Shown one piece after another: positions 35,252 through 45,414 of a DNA stretch of 64,000 nucleotides. Below the pieces are notes generated by a model that was not told the DNA's origin, ran no database searches, and was given only the letters and a program-made list of their open reading frames with translations. The stretch covers positions 1-64,000 of the forward strand of contig NZ_CP114264.1 of the NCBI RefSeq assembly GCF_027105055.1, given 5' to 3'. The translations under genes and the position numbers were made by a program. The DNA comes from Acinetobacter sp. TR3 (GTDB lineage Bacteria; Pseudomonadota; Gammaproteobacteria; Pseudomonadales; Moraxellaceae). Position 1 is the first letter of the stretch, and each line of letters begins with the position of its first letter.

Positions 35252-35932
35252 TTAACGTGGTATCACGCCATATAGCATCAGGTGAACGGTGTGCTCGATG
35301 GTACGTTGGTACATACTACGGTTACGCAAGGTTTTGCCCGTAACCATTTCCATTTGGGTTGCGAAATCCGCATAGTTTTGCGTAATTGCCCAAATATTAA
35401 TAATTAACAATTCAGGGTCAATTTCTGCTGATAATTTACCTTGCTCTTGCCACGTTTGAATGACTTTAGTTTTACGCTTAAACAGTTTTTTTAATGGCCC
35501 TTTTAAGATCGGTAAAATATGCGGCGCACCTTGAATAATTTCGAGGGCAAATAAACGAGAAGCTTTTGGCTGATCACGTGAGCTTTCAATTTTTTGAATT
35601 AAATAGTGAGTCAGAGCTTCAGTTGGCTCAAGTTCTGATTCTAAGGTTTGTAAAGGAGCGAGCCATTTTTGCAGTACGGTTGTCAGTACTTCAACGTAAA
35701 GTGACTCTTTATTTTCATAATAATAGAAAATATTAGACTTATGCATATTAGCAAGCTGTGCAATCTCGTCCAAACTGGCACCGCTAAACCCATAGACGGA
35801 AAAAACATCGAGGGCAGCATTCAGCAGTTGATTGCGCTTTTGTGTACTTTTTTTCTGTTCCATCTGCGAGCTTGATTCAAAAAATGTCATTGACATTGTA
35901 AGATAAATTGTCCGATTTGTGCACAATAACAC
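35252..35932 (-). CDS. TetR-family regulator (RutR/YcdC-like)
   Basis: Up to 226 aa. The helix-turn-helix (ALDVFSVYGFSGASLDEIAQLANMHKSNIFYYYENKESL region) fits TetR, and the C-terminal half resembles the RutR/YcdC ligand-binding domain. The true start is unclear: Met at 35896, 35890 and 35863 are in frame and none has a good ribosome-binding site; 35863 gives the most family-like N terminus. Two palindromes near the upstream starts (35883-35897 and 35917-35926) are candidate autoregulatory operators. Its target is unknown; the ssu operon next to it is a possibility. Confidence 0.82.
   Translation of the reverse strand: MLLCTNRTIYLTMSMTFFESSSQMEQKKSTQKRNQLLNAALDVFSVYGFSGASLDEIAQLANMHKSNIFYYYENKESLYVEVLTTVLQKWLAPLQTLESELEPTEALTHYLIQKIESSRDQPKASRLFALEIIQGAPHILPILKGPLKKLFKRKTKVIQTWQEQGKLSAEIDPELLIINIWAITQNYADFATQMEMVTGKTLRNRSMYQRTIEHTVHLMLYGVIPR
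35883..35926. promoter_or_regulatory. Candidate TetR operators
   Basis: AATGTCA-T-TGACATT (35883-35897) and TTGTGCACAA (35917-35926) are perfect palindromes at the start of the TetR gene. Assignment to this regulator is inference from position. Confidence 0.35.
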
Positions 35933-36106
35933 AGTTTTTTTGTCGAAAAATACGCAGTTCTAAGATGAATTGAAGCGATCTAATTGATAATACTTGAAAT
36001 CTAAAAAATGAATTACATATTTTGTAAACAATTCAGTGTTAAATGCTGATGAATAAGCTCATTTTTTTGATTCATATCCAGTGGGTTTTATGATCATGGT
36101 GCGGTT

Positions 36107-36913
36107 TTAAGTTGCTAAAACCGCATCTAACACTTGTTGTTCCAACTGCGCAAATGCAATAGTTTTCTTACGTGGTCGTGGTAAATTCACTTGAAATTGA
36201 TGTGCAATATGTCCTTGATCTAGCAAAATAATTCTATCTGCCAATTGTACCGCTTCACTGACATCGTGTGTGACCAAAATTGCAGTAAAGCCTTGTTCTT
36301 TCCAAAGGCGTTCAATCAAGCTTTGCATTTCTAAACGCGTTAGAGCATCTAGTGCACCTAAGGGTTCATCCAGTAATAAAATACGTGGTGTGTGAGATAG
36401 TGCTCTGGCTAATGCGGCACGTTGACGTTGACCTCCAGAGAGTTGAGTTGGCCACTGTGTGGATTTGTCTTTTAAGCCTACTTTTTCTAATAAATTCTCA
36501 GCAAGAAGGTATTGATCTTTTGGTAAACCTAATTGTACGTTGTGTAAAATATTTTTCCACGGGAGTAAGCGTGGATCTTGAAACATAACGCGAATATCAT
36601 CGTTTGTGATGCCTTCACGAAAGTTTCTTGCGGATTGAAATTTAATCTCGCCATAGCTTGGTTTTTCAAGTTGGGCGATTAAGCGGAGTAGGGTGCTTTT
36701 ACCACAACCACTGCGACCTACTATGGCGACAAATTCACCTGCTTGAATATTTAAGTCTAAGTCCTCAAGTACTTTGACTTCACCATAAAACTTATACAGT
36801 TGTTCAATCAGAATATTTGCACCATTGCTATGGCTTGCAGTAGTCGATGCTTCAGATTCACCAAGGGGTTGAATCAAGGGATTTTCATAGAAATTTAAAT
36901 TTAGATTGCTCAT
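36107..36913 (-). CDS. ssuB: Sulfonate ABC transporter, ATP-binding protein
   Basis: The 268-aa ATPase powers aliphatic sulfonate uptake. Walker A is GRSGCGKST, the signature [15 protein letters not shown], Walker [13 protein letters not shown], and the switch His lies in [11 protein letters not shown] 36913 has an AAAGGT ribosome-binding site and lies 14 nt after the ssuC stop; the longer frame starts inside ssuC. The gene order ssuA-ssuD-ssuC-ssuB on the minus strand forms one operon. Confidence 0.93.
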   Translation of the reverse strand: MSNLNLNFYENPLIQPLGESEASTTASHSNGANILIEQLYKFYGEVKVLEDLDLNIQAGEFVAIVGRSGCGKSTLLRLIAQLEKPSYGEIKFQSARNFREGITNDDIRVMFQDPRLLPWKNILHNVQLGLPKDQYLLAENLLEKVGLKDKSTQWPTQLSGGQRQRAALARALSHTPRILLLDEPLGALDALTRLEMQSLIERLWKEQGFTAILVTHDVSEAVQLADRIILLDQGHIAHQFQVNLPRPRKKTIAFAQLEQQVLDAVLAT

Positions 36914-36926
36914 ATAGTTGACCTTT

Positions 36927-37730
36927 TTATTTTTGATAGCCTGCATGCCAACGTAATAAATATCGCTCTAGGGCTTGAGCCAGTACATCCGCGAGTTTTC
37001 CAAGCAGTGCATAGAGCAAAATGCCAACCAAAACGATATCTGTCTGTAAAAATTCACGTGCGTTCATGGTCATATAGCCAATGCCTGCTTGAGCTGAAAT
37101 GGTTTCGGCAACAATTAAAAGCACCCAAACTAAACCCAAAGAAAAACGTAGACCCACTAAAATCGATGGCATCGCACCTGGTAAAATGATTTCTTTATAG
37201 AGCTGCCAACGATTAAGCCCATAACTTTTACCCATTTCAATCAACTGAGGGTCTACCGAGCGAATACCATGATAGGTATTGATGTAGATTGGAAAAAATA
37301 CACCTACTGCGACTAAAAAGAGTTTGGCTGTTTCATCAATACCAAACCACAAAATTACCAGCGGAATGAGTGCTAGCGCAGGAATATTGCGGATCATTTG
37401 CAGTGTAGTATCTAATAAGGTGGAAGCAATCCGTGATGAACCATTCAGTAGTCCTAGAACCAGTCCTAAACCGCCACCCACCAATAAACCAAGCAGGGCA
37501 CGACCTGCGCTGACTTTGACATGATGCCAAAGTTCACCACTGATCAGTAAGTGCCAAAAAGCACTCACTACAGCAGTTGGAGCAGGTAACACACGGCTTT
37601 GTAATAGACCTGAACTTGAAGCAGCTTGCCAAATCAGCAGCAATAAAATTGGAAACAACCAAGGCAGGAGACCTTTGCCTATTTTTTGTGTTCCACGTGA
37701 AACATTATTTAGAAATGGCGTTGTTCTCAT
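36927..37730 (-). CDS. ssuC: Sulfonate ABC transporter permease
   Basis: This 267-aa inner-membrane permease has about six transmembrane segments and the EAA-loop typical of BPD transporters ([25 protein letters not shown] region). Its ATG overlaps the ssuD stop as ATGA, and a strong AAGGAGG ribosome-binding site precedes it, so translation is coupled. A parS site lies in its N-terminal codons, encoding NVSRGTQ. Confidence 0.93.
   Translation of the reverse strand: MRTTPFLNNVSRGTQKIGKGLLPWLFPILLLLIWQAASSSGLLQSRVLPAPTAVVSAFWHLLISGELWHHVKVSAGRALLGLLVGGGLGLVLGLLNGSSRIASTLLDTTLQMIRNIPALALIPLVILWFGIDETAKLFLVAVGVFFPIYINTYHGIRSVDPQLIEMGKSYGLNRWQLYKEIILPGAMPSILVGLRFSLGLVWVLLIVAETISAQAGIGYMTMNAREFLQTDIVLVGILLYALLGKLADVLAQALERYLLRWHAGYQK
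37689..37704 (-). other. parS centromere site inside ssuC
   Basis: Read on the minus strand this is TGTTTCACGTGGAACA, identical to the site at 6359-6374. It is a full match to the ParB-binding consensus, about 37.7 kb from dnaA, and embedded in coding sequence. Confidence 0.78.
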
Positions 37731-38902
37731 GCCTCCTCCTTAACCAAGCCTTTTTGTGTTTTGACCTCAGGCACATAGTTATTGGCAATGATTTCACCAA
37801 AAGGACCTGTGAGATGTGGCTGTGCCAATTTCTCACGAGTTTTGAGTGGCAGAAGAGGAAATACCAATTCTGCAAAACGAATCGACTCTTCTAAATGCGG
37901 ATAACCTGAGAAAATAAAGGTATCAATCCCCAAGTCAGCATATTCTTGAATACGTGCAGCAACAGTTTCTGGATCGCCGACTAAAGCCGTACCCGCACCG
38001 CCACGAACTAAACCGATACCTGCCCATAAGTTTGGTGAGACTTCTAATTGATCTTTACGCCCGCCGTGCAAAGCTGCCATACGTTGCTGCCCGACCGAGT
38101 CCATTTGTGCAAATTTTTTCTGCGCTGCTGCAATAGTCTCATCATCTAAATATTGAATCAGTTCATCGGCAGCAGCCCAAGCCTGTTCATTGGTCTCACG
38201 AACAATGACATGCAAGCGAATACCATAATTCAGGATGCGCCCTTTGGCTGCGGCTTTTGCTTTTAAATGGTCTATTTTTTCTTTTACTGCCGCAGGCGGT
38301 TCACCCCAAGTTAAATAAGTATCGACTTGTTCGGCTGCAAGTTCAGTCGCGTCTGCGGATGATCCACCAAACCAAAGGGGTGGATAGGGCTTTTGCACAG
38401 GTGGATAAAGTAATTTTGCTTCATCGACACTGAGTCGTTCACCATGAAAAGTAAACGACTCACCTGTATGGGAGCGAGTCAGAATTTCACGCCAAATTTT
38501 GACATATTCAGAGGCAGTCTGATAACGCGTGCTGTGATCTTCATATAGACCATCGCCCTTGAGTTCCTGCTCATCACCACCTGTTACAAGATTGAGTAAA
38601 ATACGACCATTGGATAGGCGATCAAAGGTAGCAGCCATGCGCGCTGCCAATGCTGGTGTCGTAATTCCGGGACGTAGCGCCACCAAAAACTTTAATTGTT
38701 TGGTTGCATCAATGAGGCTGGCTGCTGTGATCCATGGATCTTCACAAGAACGACCTGTTGGAATCAGTACGCCAGCATAACCAAGGTTGTCGACAGCAAC
38801 GGCGATTTGTTTCATATAAGCATGATCGACCTGACGTGCGCCCTTGCTGGTGCCTAAGTAACGGCTGTCACCATGAGTGGGGATGAACCAGAAAATATTC
38901 AT
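37727..38902 (-). CDS. ssuD: FMNH2-dependent alkanesulfonate monooxygenase
   Basis: The 391-aa luciferase-like enzyme releases sulfite from alkanesulfonates using reduced FMN. It starts [17 protein letters not shown], a family hallmark, and includes [16 protein letters not shown] and [18 protein letters not shown] 38902 has an AAGGAA ribosome-binding site. The partner flavin reductase gene ssuE is not in this operon. The pseudogene at 26256-26798 is a different flavin-reductase-type gene and is broken. Confidence 0.95.
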   Translation of the reverse strand: MNIFWFIPTHGDSRYLGTSKGARQVDHAYMKQIAVAVDNLGYAGVLIPTGRSCEDPWITAASLIDATKQLKFLVALRPGITTPALAARMAATFDRLSNGRILLNLVTGGDEQELKGDGLYEDHSTRYQTASEYVKIWREILTRSHTGESFTFHGERLSVDEAKLLYPPVQKPYPPLWFGGSSADATELAAEQVDTYLTWGEPPAAVKEKIDHLKAKAAAKGRILNYGIRLHVIVRETNEQAWAAADELIQYLDDETIAAAQKKFAQMDSVGQQRMAALHGGRKDQLEVSPNLWAGIGLVRGGAGTALVGDPETVAARIQEYADLGIDTFIFSGYPHLEESIRFAELVFPLLPLKTREKLAQPHLTGPFGEIIANNYVPEVKTQKGLVKEEA

Positions 38903-39043
38903 GTCGATATTCCTTATGAAGAATGAGATCATGTGAATGAGACAGATTGCATCGTGTTTTAGATTGCAATCTGCATGGGGGATAAAGCACTTTGATTGAT
39001 CACAATCAAAACCGATGAGAAATTACCTAAAGTAGACTCTCAA

Positions 39044-40036
39044 TTATTGAACTTGGTTTTTTAATACAGCATCTGCAATGACCAATTGCTTTGGAATTAA
39101 TTTCTGAGCAAAAAAGGCATCAGCGACGTACTGCTGTTCTTTTTCGACTTTTTCAGAAATTGGCTGAACGCCAAAACCCATGCGAGAAATTGAAGTTTTT
39201 AAAACATCGAGTTCAAGTGCGGTTGGTTTTTCGAGTAATTTTGCAGCATCATCAGGATGGGTCTTTACCCAATCTGTGGTTTGATTCAATGTTGTCACCA
39301 GTGTTTTTAGAACTTCGGGATGTCCTTCCGCAAACTTACGATCAGCTAAATAGAATTGATGATTGTTGACCAAATGCTCGCCGTTTGCGATCACACGTGC
39401 ATGGATTTGATGCTCTGCTGCTGCGAAGAATGGATCCCATATCACCCAAGCATCGACTGCGCCTTTTTCAAAGGCTGCGCGTGCATCTGACGGTGGTAAA
39501 TAAACAGGCTGAATATCATTTAAAGTTAAATTATTGGCTTCTAGTAATTTCAATAAAAGATAATGAACGTTTGAGCCTTTGTTCAATGCAATACGTTTAC
39601 CTTTCAGGTCTTGTACAGATTGTATTGGTGAATCTTTTTGAACGATTAAGGCTTCTGCTTTCGGTGCAGGTGGCTGATTTGCGACGTAGACCAAGTTAGG
39701 ATTTGCTGCTTGGGCAAAGATCGGAGGCGCTTCACCGGCCTCGCCAAATACGACACTACCTACATTTAGGCCTTCTAAAAGTTGGGGGCCAGCTGGAAAT
39801 TCAACCCATTTTACATTGACACCTTGAGCAGCAAGATTCTTTTCTAATTCACCTTTTGCTTTAACAATCGGCAAAATGCCATACTTTTGAAAGCCGATAT
39901 TTAATGTTGTGGTTTCTTGTTTTGGTGTTGCTTGCTGCTCAGGTTTTTTTGCACAACCCGCAACGCCCATTACGCCAGCAATAGTTGCTGCGATGATGGT
40001 TGAAGTTGCCCATGAGCGATTGATAAAAATAGCCAT
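39044..40036 (-). CDS. ssuA: Sulfonate ABC transporter substrate-binding lipoprotein
   Basis: The 330-aa periplasmic protein starts with a lipoprotein signal; the lipobox VAGC places the lipidated Cys at residue 28. Mature sequence NIGFQKYGILPIVKAKG and GKRIALNKGSNVHYLLLKLLE match SsuA-type aliphatic-sulfonate binders. ATG 40036 has a GGGGAG ribosome-binding site 10 nt upstream. It is the first gene of ssuADCB. The 38903-39043 gap shows no terminator. Confidence 0.92.
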   Translation of the reverse strand: MAIFINRSWATSTIIAATIAGVMGVAGCAKKPEQQATPKQETTTLNIGFQKYGILPIVKAKGELEKNLAAQGVNVKWVEFPAGPQLLEGLNVGSVVFGEAGEAPPIFAQAANPNLVYVANQPPAPKAEALIVQKDSPIQSVQDLKGKRIALNKGSNVHYLLLKLLEANNLTLNDIQPVYLPPSDARAAFEKGAVDAWVIWDPFFAAAEHQIHARVIANGEHLVNNHQFYLADRKFAEGHPEVLKTLVTTLNQTTDWVKTHPDDAAKLLEKPTALELDVLKTSISRMGFGVQPISEKVEKEQQYVADAFFAQKLIPKQLVIADAVLKNQVQ

Positions 40037-40303
40037 GTTGATTGTGCTCCCCAGAAAATTACAAGATCTAAATAAGTTGAGCAATTAAGCTAAAACTTTT
40101 TTTAATGCATAAAAAATAAATAATTGGGCTTTGCTTATGATGAAAAGTGCAAAATAGAAAAATAGATAATGTTATTGAGAAGATGAATAAGCATTGAAAT
40201 TTAATTAACACTTAAGTTTCTGTTTTATATTTTTATTTTTAAAAAATTCAGTGCGCTTATTTTTCTAATGAGCTGAATAAAAATAGAAAAGAAAGAGGTC
40301 AAA

Positions 40304-40332
40304 AGATATCTTTATCAGAAATAAAGATATCT
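40304..40332 (-). terminator. Terminator after argA
   Basis: AGATATCTTTAT (40304-40315) pairs perfectly with ATAAAGATATCT (40321-40332). On the minus strand a short T run follows. The stem is A+T-rich, so its strength is uncertain. Confidence 0.6.
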
Positions 40333-40347
40333 TCGAGTCAAATATAA

Positions 40348-41709
40348 TTAGAACAAAACTTTTTTGAAGACTAAGGAGTTACGCTGATAATTGTACAGCG
40401 CTTGTCGAGCATTCGGTAAATCATCAACACTTGCTGGGCTGAAACCCTGCTCTAAAAACCAATGTGCGGTACGGGTTGTGAGAACAAACAGTTGTTGAAT
40501 ACCCTGTTGTTTTGCTTTGGTTTCCAAAAATTGCAAAATTTGGCTACCACGGTTCGATTTACGATAACTCGAATCGACAGCGACACAGGCAATTTCAGCA
40601 GATTTAATTTCACCTGATTCAGCAGGAATAGGATAGAGTGCTGCACAGGCTAAGATCATGCCATCTCGTTCAATCACCGCGAACTGTTCTATTTCACTTT
40701 CAAGACGTTCACGTGAACGATAGACTAAAATACCTTCCTGTTCGAGTGGACGTAATAAGTTGATTAAACCACCCACATCATGAATATTAGCAATGCGTAC
40801 TTCTTCATAGTGGGCATCTGTGATTAAAGTGCCAATCCCGTCGCGTGTAAATAGTTCTTCAATCAAAGCACCATCATAAGTATATGAAATGAGGTGAACA
40901 CGGTGCACCCCAGACAATGAAGCTTGTTGAGCTTGTTTAAGGTGTAAGGCAAATTCTGGATATTGTGTTTGGTATTGTTGAATATAAGGTTCAAGTTGAT
41001 ACGAGCTTAATTCACGTAATAATTGTTGTTGCTCATTCATTAATCCTTGTTTTTCACCCAAGAAAATCAATTTATCGGCTTGTAATGCAGTTGCTGTTTT
41101 GGTCGCGACTTCTTCCGCCAATAAGTTAAATACTTCTCCAGTGGTTGAATAACCTGTAGGCCCTAGTAACACAATATTGTGATTATCTAAGTGACGTTGA
41201 ATCGCATCGGTATCAATTGAACGGACTTCGCCTGTGAGCTGAAAATCAACCCCATCCCGAATGCCATAGGGTTTAGCCGTTACAAAGTTACCCGAAACCA
41301 CATCAATGCGAGCACCATACATGGGTGAATTTGCTAAGCCCATTGATAGAAGAGCTTCAATTTCTAAACGAATCGATCCAACTGCATTCATGACACTACG
41401 TAGTGATGCACGAGTTGTCACACGACGACTTTGATGAAAAGGCGTTTCAATTTGGCTTTCACGAAGATTTTGATTAATTTGTGGGCGTGCGCCATGCACC
41501 AAAATCAAACGAATCCCTAAAGAATGCAATAGGGCAATATCATGAATAATATGCTGAAAGTTCTGGTGTAAGACGGCTTCACCGCCAAACATAAGCACAA
41601 AGGTTTTATCACGATGGGCATTAATATATGGTGCTGAGTGGCGAAACCAATGCACATAATCTTGCGTTGTACTATGTGAAGTTTCAGTCATTTGGTTCGC
41701 CATGTTCAT
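40348..41709 (-). CDS. argA: N-acetylglutamate synthase
   Basis: This 453-aa enzyme makes the first arginine intermediate from glutamate and acetyl-CoA. The N-terminal amino-acid-kinase-like domain (KTFVLMFGGEAV; LILVHGARPQINQ) is regulatory, and the C-terminal GNAT domain (IACVAVDSSYRKSNRGSQILQFLE) is catalytic. The length matches ArgA of gammaproteobacteria. ATGs at 41709, 41703 and 41691 are all possible starts. It appears monocistronic. Confidence 0.94.
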   Translation of the reverse strand: MNMANQMTETSHSTTQDYVHWFRHSAPYINAHRDKTFVLMFGGEAVLHQNFQHIIHDIALLHSLGIRLILVHGARPQINQNLRESQIETPFHQSRRVTTRASLRSVMNAVGSIRLEIEALLSMGLANSPMYGARIDVVSGNFVTAKPYGIRDGVDFQLTGEVRSIDTDAIQRHLDNHNIVLLGPTGYSTTGEVFNLLAEEVATKTATALQADKLIFLGEKQGLMNEQQQLLRELSSYQLEPYIQQYQTQYPEFALHLKQAQQASLSGVHRVHLISYTYDGALIEELFTRDGIGTLITDAHYEEVRIANIHDVGGLINLLRPLEQEGILVYRSRERLESEIEQFAVIERDGMILACAALYPIPAESGEIKSAEIACVAVDSSYRKSNRGSQILQFLETKAKQQGIQQLFVLTTRTAHWFLEQGFSPASVDDLPNARQALYNYQRNSLVFKKVLF

Positions 41710-41814
41710 CTCAGATATACATCAATTTATCTGATTCTAACGAAAAAAATAAAAAGATAAATCTATTCCTAAAACAACGCTTCAACTTTGTACAGTCATC
41801 GTCTGAGAACGTGT

Positions 41815-42198
41815 TTAGAACCCCATGATGCGGATAATACTATTATCATCAGAGTTGACTAAAATAAAATCATTATTGATTTTATACCATTGCTCATTAC
41901 GACCGGGACGTGGGAGATTATTATCTTTATAATCAACTTTGTAGCCGTTTCCGCGATAATGCTGTGGCATGACGTAACCTGCTTGCCAGCGATGTTGTTT
42001 TAAACGCTCGACACCACGTTCTTCACGCATACGACGTTCACGCATACGGTTTTCATCATCTGGACGGTCAAAGTTACGACCTTGCCAGCCACCACCGCGT
42101 GAGTCATCATCATCATCAAAATGTGGACCTGCAAAACTACCCATACTACTCAATAGGGTTGTTGAACCTAAAACCAAGATAATGAAAAATTTTTTCAT
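41815..42198 (-). CDS. RcnB-family periplasmic protein
   Basis: The 127-aa product has a signal peptide (MKKFFIILVLGSTTLLSSMG, cleaved near SFA), then an Asp-rich DDDDD patch, an Arg/Glu-rich stretch, and a C-terminal RcnB-type domain (MPQHYRGNGYKVDYKDNNLP...QWYKINNDFILV). E. coli RcnB is tied to nickel/cobalt homeostasis; a metal role here is inference. It is about 105 nt from argA on the same strand and probably separate. Confidence 0.8.
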   Translation of the reverse strand: MKKFFIILVLGSTTLLSSMGSFAGPHFDDDDDSRGGGWQGRNFDRPDDENRMRERRMREERGVERLKQHRWQAGYVMPQHYRGNGYKVDYKDNNLPRPGRNEQWYKINNDFILVNSDDNSIIRIMGF

Positions 42199-42377
42199 GA
42201 TGCACCTTATGGACTTCGGATGTCTCTCATGTGAAAACTGTACCTTAAAAATGCAGAGAAACTGTGAAGATCAATTCATTATTCCATTAAAAAGATGGAG
42301 ATCCTTAAGCAATTTCTCTAGAAAAGCATCATCGAAGCCCGTATTTAATATCATTTAAATTTATTATATTCAATTAG

Positions 42378-43124
42378 TTAAGATTGAGCGTCAATACTTT
42401 GCCCATTCATATCTAAACTATCATCACCCATCAAATAAAGATAAGCAGGCATAATGCTATCCGGCGTTGGAAGAATTTTTGGATCTTCCTCAGGATAAGC
42501 CTTCGCCCGCATTGCTGTACGGGTACCGCCTGGATTAATGCAGTTAAAACGAATGTTTGGATAGGTGTTTTCTGCTGCAAAAATCTTACTCATTGCTTCG
42601 ATTGCAACTTTAGAAACAGAGTATGCTCCCCATAAAGCACGAGCTTCACGACCTACACTCGAACTGGTAAATACCACTGAAGCATGTTCAGATTTTTCAA
42701 GCAGTGGTAATAATGTTTGAGTTAACGCGAAAGGTGCACGTAAATTTACGGCCATGACATCATCCCAAACATCAACAGGGTAATCCGCTAGTTCAACTCG
42801 ATCACCTAACATGCCCGCATTATGTAAAATTCCATCCAAGCGACCAAATTGTTGCTCAAGCGTATCGACAAGAAGCTCATAGTCATGACTGGATGCAGTT
42901 GAAAGCTGTAATGGCAATATTGCAGGCTGTGGTGCACCTAAACCTTCAATTTCATCATAAATGACTTCAAGTTTATTCAGGCTACGTCCATGCAAAACCA
43001 CAGTTGCACCATGAAGGGCATAACTAAGAGCAGCAGCTCGACCAATTCCATCACCTGCACCTGTGATGAGAATGATACGATCTTTGAGTAGATCTGGACG
43101 AGGTTGATATTCTGAATATTTCAT
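42378..43124 (-). CDS. yciK: SDR-family oxidoreductase YciK
   Basis: The 248-aa short-chain dehydrogenase has cofactor motif TGAGDGIGRAAA, the NAG motif LHNAGML, catalytic Ser in FTSSSVGR and the YSVSK catalytic Tyr-Lys. The sequence YQPRPDLLKDRIILITGAG at the start and INPGGTRTAMRAKAYPEEDP near the end are typical of YciK. It ends the ubiG-mupP-yciK unit, an order also known in Pseudomonas. Confidence 0.92.
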   Translation of the reverse strand: MKYSEYQPRPDLLKDRIILITGAGDGIGRAAALSYALHGATVVLHGRSLNKLEVIYDEIEGLGAPQPAILPLQLSTASSHDYELLVDTLEQQFGRLDGILHNAGMLGDRVELADYPVDVWDDVMAVNLRAPFALTQTLLPLLEKSEHASVVFTSSSVGREARALWGAYSVSKVAIEAMSKIFAAENTYPNIRFNCINPGGTRTAMRAKAYPEEDPKILPTPDSIMPAYLYLMGDDSLDMNGQSIDAQS

Positions 43125-43155
43125 TGTTATGCCTCCTAGTTGTTATATTAAATAT

Positions 43156-43854
43156 TTAGCTCATCATACCCTGATTTTCTGATAATGCAGAGATTTTCTG
43201 TTTTAACAGTTGGTGTAATTCAGGGACAGTTTGAATAATTGCATCTGCTTGCCAAGCGTTCAGATCATCACGAGATTCTATTGGTAAATACCCGTAAGCT
43301 GCCAAAATGGTATACATCTCTGCATTTCGACCTGCATCAATATCACGTGGATGATCACCCACATAAATAATTTTTTCTGCATCGATGCCGAGATGCTGAG
43401 CTGCTAAATACATCGGTTCAGGATCGGGTTTGGTATGTGTGACATCTTCAGGACAAACCAAAACTGCACAGCGTTCGGTTAAATTTAATTCAGCCAATAA
43501 TGATTCACTTAAACCACGTGGTTTATTGGTCACAATTCCCCAAGGAATCTGGTTTGCTTCAAGTTCTTCGAGCAGAGGATACATCCCAACAAATAAATCC
43601 GTATCCACCACAATATTGTCACCGTATACATCTAAAAAGCGCTGGCGATGGGCTAGAAAGATGGGATCGGTCACATCCAATTCTGGATACACCAATTTGA
43701 CCATTGCCCGTGCGCCTTCAGACACTTGAGTGCGAATGGTTGCTGCATCAACAACAGGACGCTGTTCATCACGGCACATTTGTTGAATGATGCGAATAAA
43801 ATCTGCAGCAGTGTCGATCAAAGTACCATCAAGATCAAATAAAACGGCTTTCAT
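43156..43854 (-). CDS. mupP: HAD phosphatase, N-acetylmuramic acid 6-phosphate phosphatase MupP
   Basis: This 232-aa HAD hydrolase has motif I DLDGTLIDT, a threonine motif VTNKPR, and the acidic motif YVGDHPRDIDAGRNA. The family includes phosphoglycolate phosphatase Gph, but the ubiG-mupP-yciK context points to MupP, which removes the phosphate from MurNAc-6P so that AmgK and MurU can rebuild UDP-MurNAc. Its ATG overlaps the ubiG stop as TAATG. The MupP assignment is from synteny and family knowledge. Confidence 0.85.
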   Translation of the reverse strand: MKAVLFDLDGTLIDTAADFIRIIQQMCRDEQRPVVDAATIRTQVSEGARAMVKLVYPELDVTDPIFLAHRQRFLDVYGDNIVVDTDLFVGMYPLLEELEANQIPWGIVTNKPRGLSESLLAELNLTERCAVLVCPEDVTHTKPDPEPMYLAAQHLGIDAEKIIYVGDHPRDIDAGRNAEMYTILAAYGYLPIESRDDLNAWQADAIIQTVPELHQLLKQKISALSENQGMMS

Positions 43855-44567
43855 TAGGCACCTGTATTTGTGGTATGAACCATATAATTCACATCTACGT
43901 TGGGCGCTAACCAATAATGCTTAGTGATAGGGTTGTAATGTAAGCCAGTCATTTCTTTTAGACTCAAGCCTGCGTTACGAATATCATGCGCCATTTCTGA
44001 AGGACGGATAAATTTATGATAATCATGCGTACCTTTTGGTAACAAACGTAGGACATATTCTGCGCCAATAATTGCGAATAAATATGATTTTGGATTGCGA
44101 TTAATGGTCGAAAAGAAGACGTGTCCACCCGGTTTAACCAGTGTTTGACAGGCTTTGACAATTGAGGCTGGATCAGGAACATGTTCCATCATTTCCATAC
44201 AGGTCACTACGTCATATTGTCCTGCTTGTTGTTGCGCTAACTCCTCGACTGGGATTTGACGATATTCAATATTTTGCACATTGTCTTGCTGTGCGTGTAA
44301 ACGTCCTACAGCAAGCGGGGCTTCGCCCATGTCGATCCCTAAAACATCAGCGCCACGACGAGCCATACTTTCTGCCAAAATACCGCCACCACAGCCAACA
44401 TCAAGCACTTTCTTACCTGCTAAGCCACCAACACGTTCGTCAATCCAATTTAAACGTAAAGGATTGATTTGATGAAGTGGGCGGAACTCAGAATGTTGAT
44501 CCCACCATTTGGCAGCCAATGCTTCAAATTTTGCGATTTCTTGTGGGTCAACATTCAATTGTGACAT
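43854..44567 (-). CDS. ubiG: Ubiquinone biosynthesis O-methyltransferase
   Basis: The 237-aa SAM-dependent enzyme carries out both O-methylations of ubiquinone synthesis. The start [22 protein letters not shown]-binding [16 protein letters not shown], and [13 protein letters not shown] are clear UbiG signatures. It is the first gene of the minus-strand unit and is coupled to mupP. It is divergent from dsbA. Confidence 0.96.
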   Translation of the reverse strand: MSQLNVDPQEIAKFEALAAKWWDQHSEFRPLHQINPLRLNWIDERVGGLAGKKVLDVGCGGGILAESMARRGADVLGIDMGEAPLAVGRLHAQQDNVQNIEYRQIPVEELAQQQAGQYDVVTCMEMMEHVPDPASIVKACQTLVKPGGHVFFSTINRNPKSYLFAIIGAEYVLRLLPKGTHDYHKFIRPSEMAHDIRNAGLSLKEMTGLHYNPITKHYWLAPNVDVNYMVHTTNTGA

Positions 44568-44745
44568 GGAAATACCTCTATATTAGGATGATTATTTCGG
44601 TTTAATCTGTTGTTAGTGTAGCGCTTCTTGAAAAAAAAGCGATAAATCCAATAAAAAACTTCACACAAGCAAAACGAATTAGTCGTGTTTGATTTATATT
44701 TAGCATATAAACTTACGAAAAATGCTTAGAGGAAAAGCAAACTCA

Positions 44746-45366
44746 ATGAAAAAGTTAGTATTAGGTGGTTTAAGTGCAGCTGTAATGGCATTTTCGATGA
44801 ATGCAATCGCTGCTGATTTTGTAGCGGGTAAAGACTATACCGTGGTTGCCAATCCGGGTAAAACAGCTGCGCCAGCGGGAAAAATTGAAGTACGTGAATT
44901 CTTTTGGTACGGTTGCCCGCACTGCTTTAAGCTTGAACCACATATGCAAACGTGGTTAAAGAAGATTCCAAGCGATGTATATTTCCTCCGTACGCCAGCA
45001 GCTATGAATAAAGTATGGGAGCAGGGTGCTCGAGGTTACTATGTGTCTGAGGCACTAGGAGTACGTAAGAAAACCCATATTCCATTATTCCATGCCATCC
45101 ATGACGGCGGACAACAAATTTTTGATCAAGCATCACAAGCAAAATTCTTTGCCCGTTATGGCGTGCCTGAACAGAAATTTAACAGTATGTTTAACTCTTT
45201 CCCAATTACTGCAAAAGTGGCTGAGTCAAATAAATTGGCACAGCAATATCAACTTACGGGCGTACCTGCCGTTGTTGTAAACGGTAAGTATGTTGTGCAA
45301 GGTGAAGATGGCAAAGTGACACAAGTTGTTGATTACTTATTAGAAAAAGAACGCAAAGCAAAATAG
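44746..45366 (+). CDS. dsbA: Thiol:disulfide interchange protein DsbA
   Basis: The 206-aa periplasmic oxidase introduces disulfides into exported proteins. It has a signal peptide cleaved near AIAA (residues 1-23), the active site Cys57-Pro-His-Cys60, and the cis-proline loop GVPAVVVNG. The GAGGA ribosome-binding site at 44731 favours ATG 44746 over ATG 44722. Likely clients nearby include the four-cysteine binding proteins of 9.4-16 kb. Confidence 0.94.
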   Translation: MKKLVLGGLSAAVMAFSMNAIAADFVAGKDYTVVANPGKTAAPAGKIEVREFFWYGCPHCFKLEPHMQTWLKKIPSDVYFLRTPAAMNKVWEQGARGYYVSEALGVRKKTHIPLFHAIHDGGQQIFDQASQAKFFARYGVPEQKFNSMFNSFPITAKVAESNKLAQQYQLTGVPAVVVNGKYVVQGEDGKVTQVVDYLLEKERKAK

Positions 45367-45384
45367 TTCGTACGATGAACAGTA

Positions 45385-45412
45385 AAAAAGGACTGCAGTA
45401 GCAGTCCTTTTT
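45385..45412. terminator. Bidirectional terminator between dsbA and a TetR gene
   Basis: AAAAAGGACTGC (45385-45396) pairs perfectly with GCAGTCCTTTTT (45401-45412). Confidence 0.88.
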
Positions 45413-45414
45413 AT

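Noticed and set aside
40707-40718. GTTCACGTGAAC as a further parS
   Set aside because: It is two bases shorter than the parS core between the GTT and AAC ends and lies inside argA codons; the spacing is wrong for ParB.
43511-43524. AAACCACGTGGTTT as a parS
   Set aside because: It is a perfect palindrome with the CACGTG centre but lacks the GTT/AAC outer bases; probably chance within mupP.
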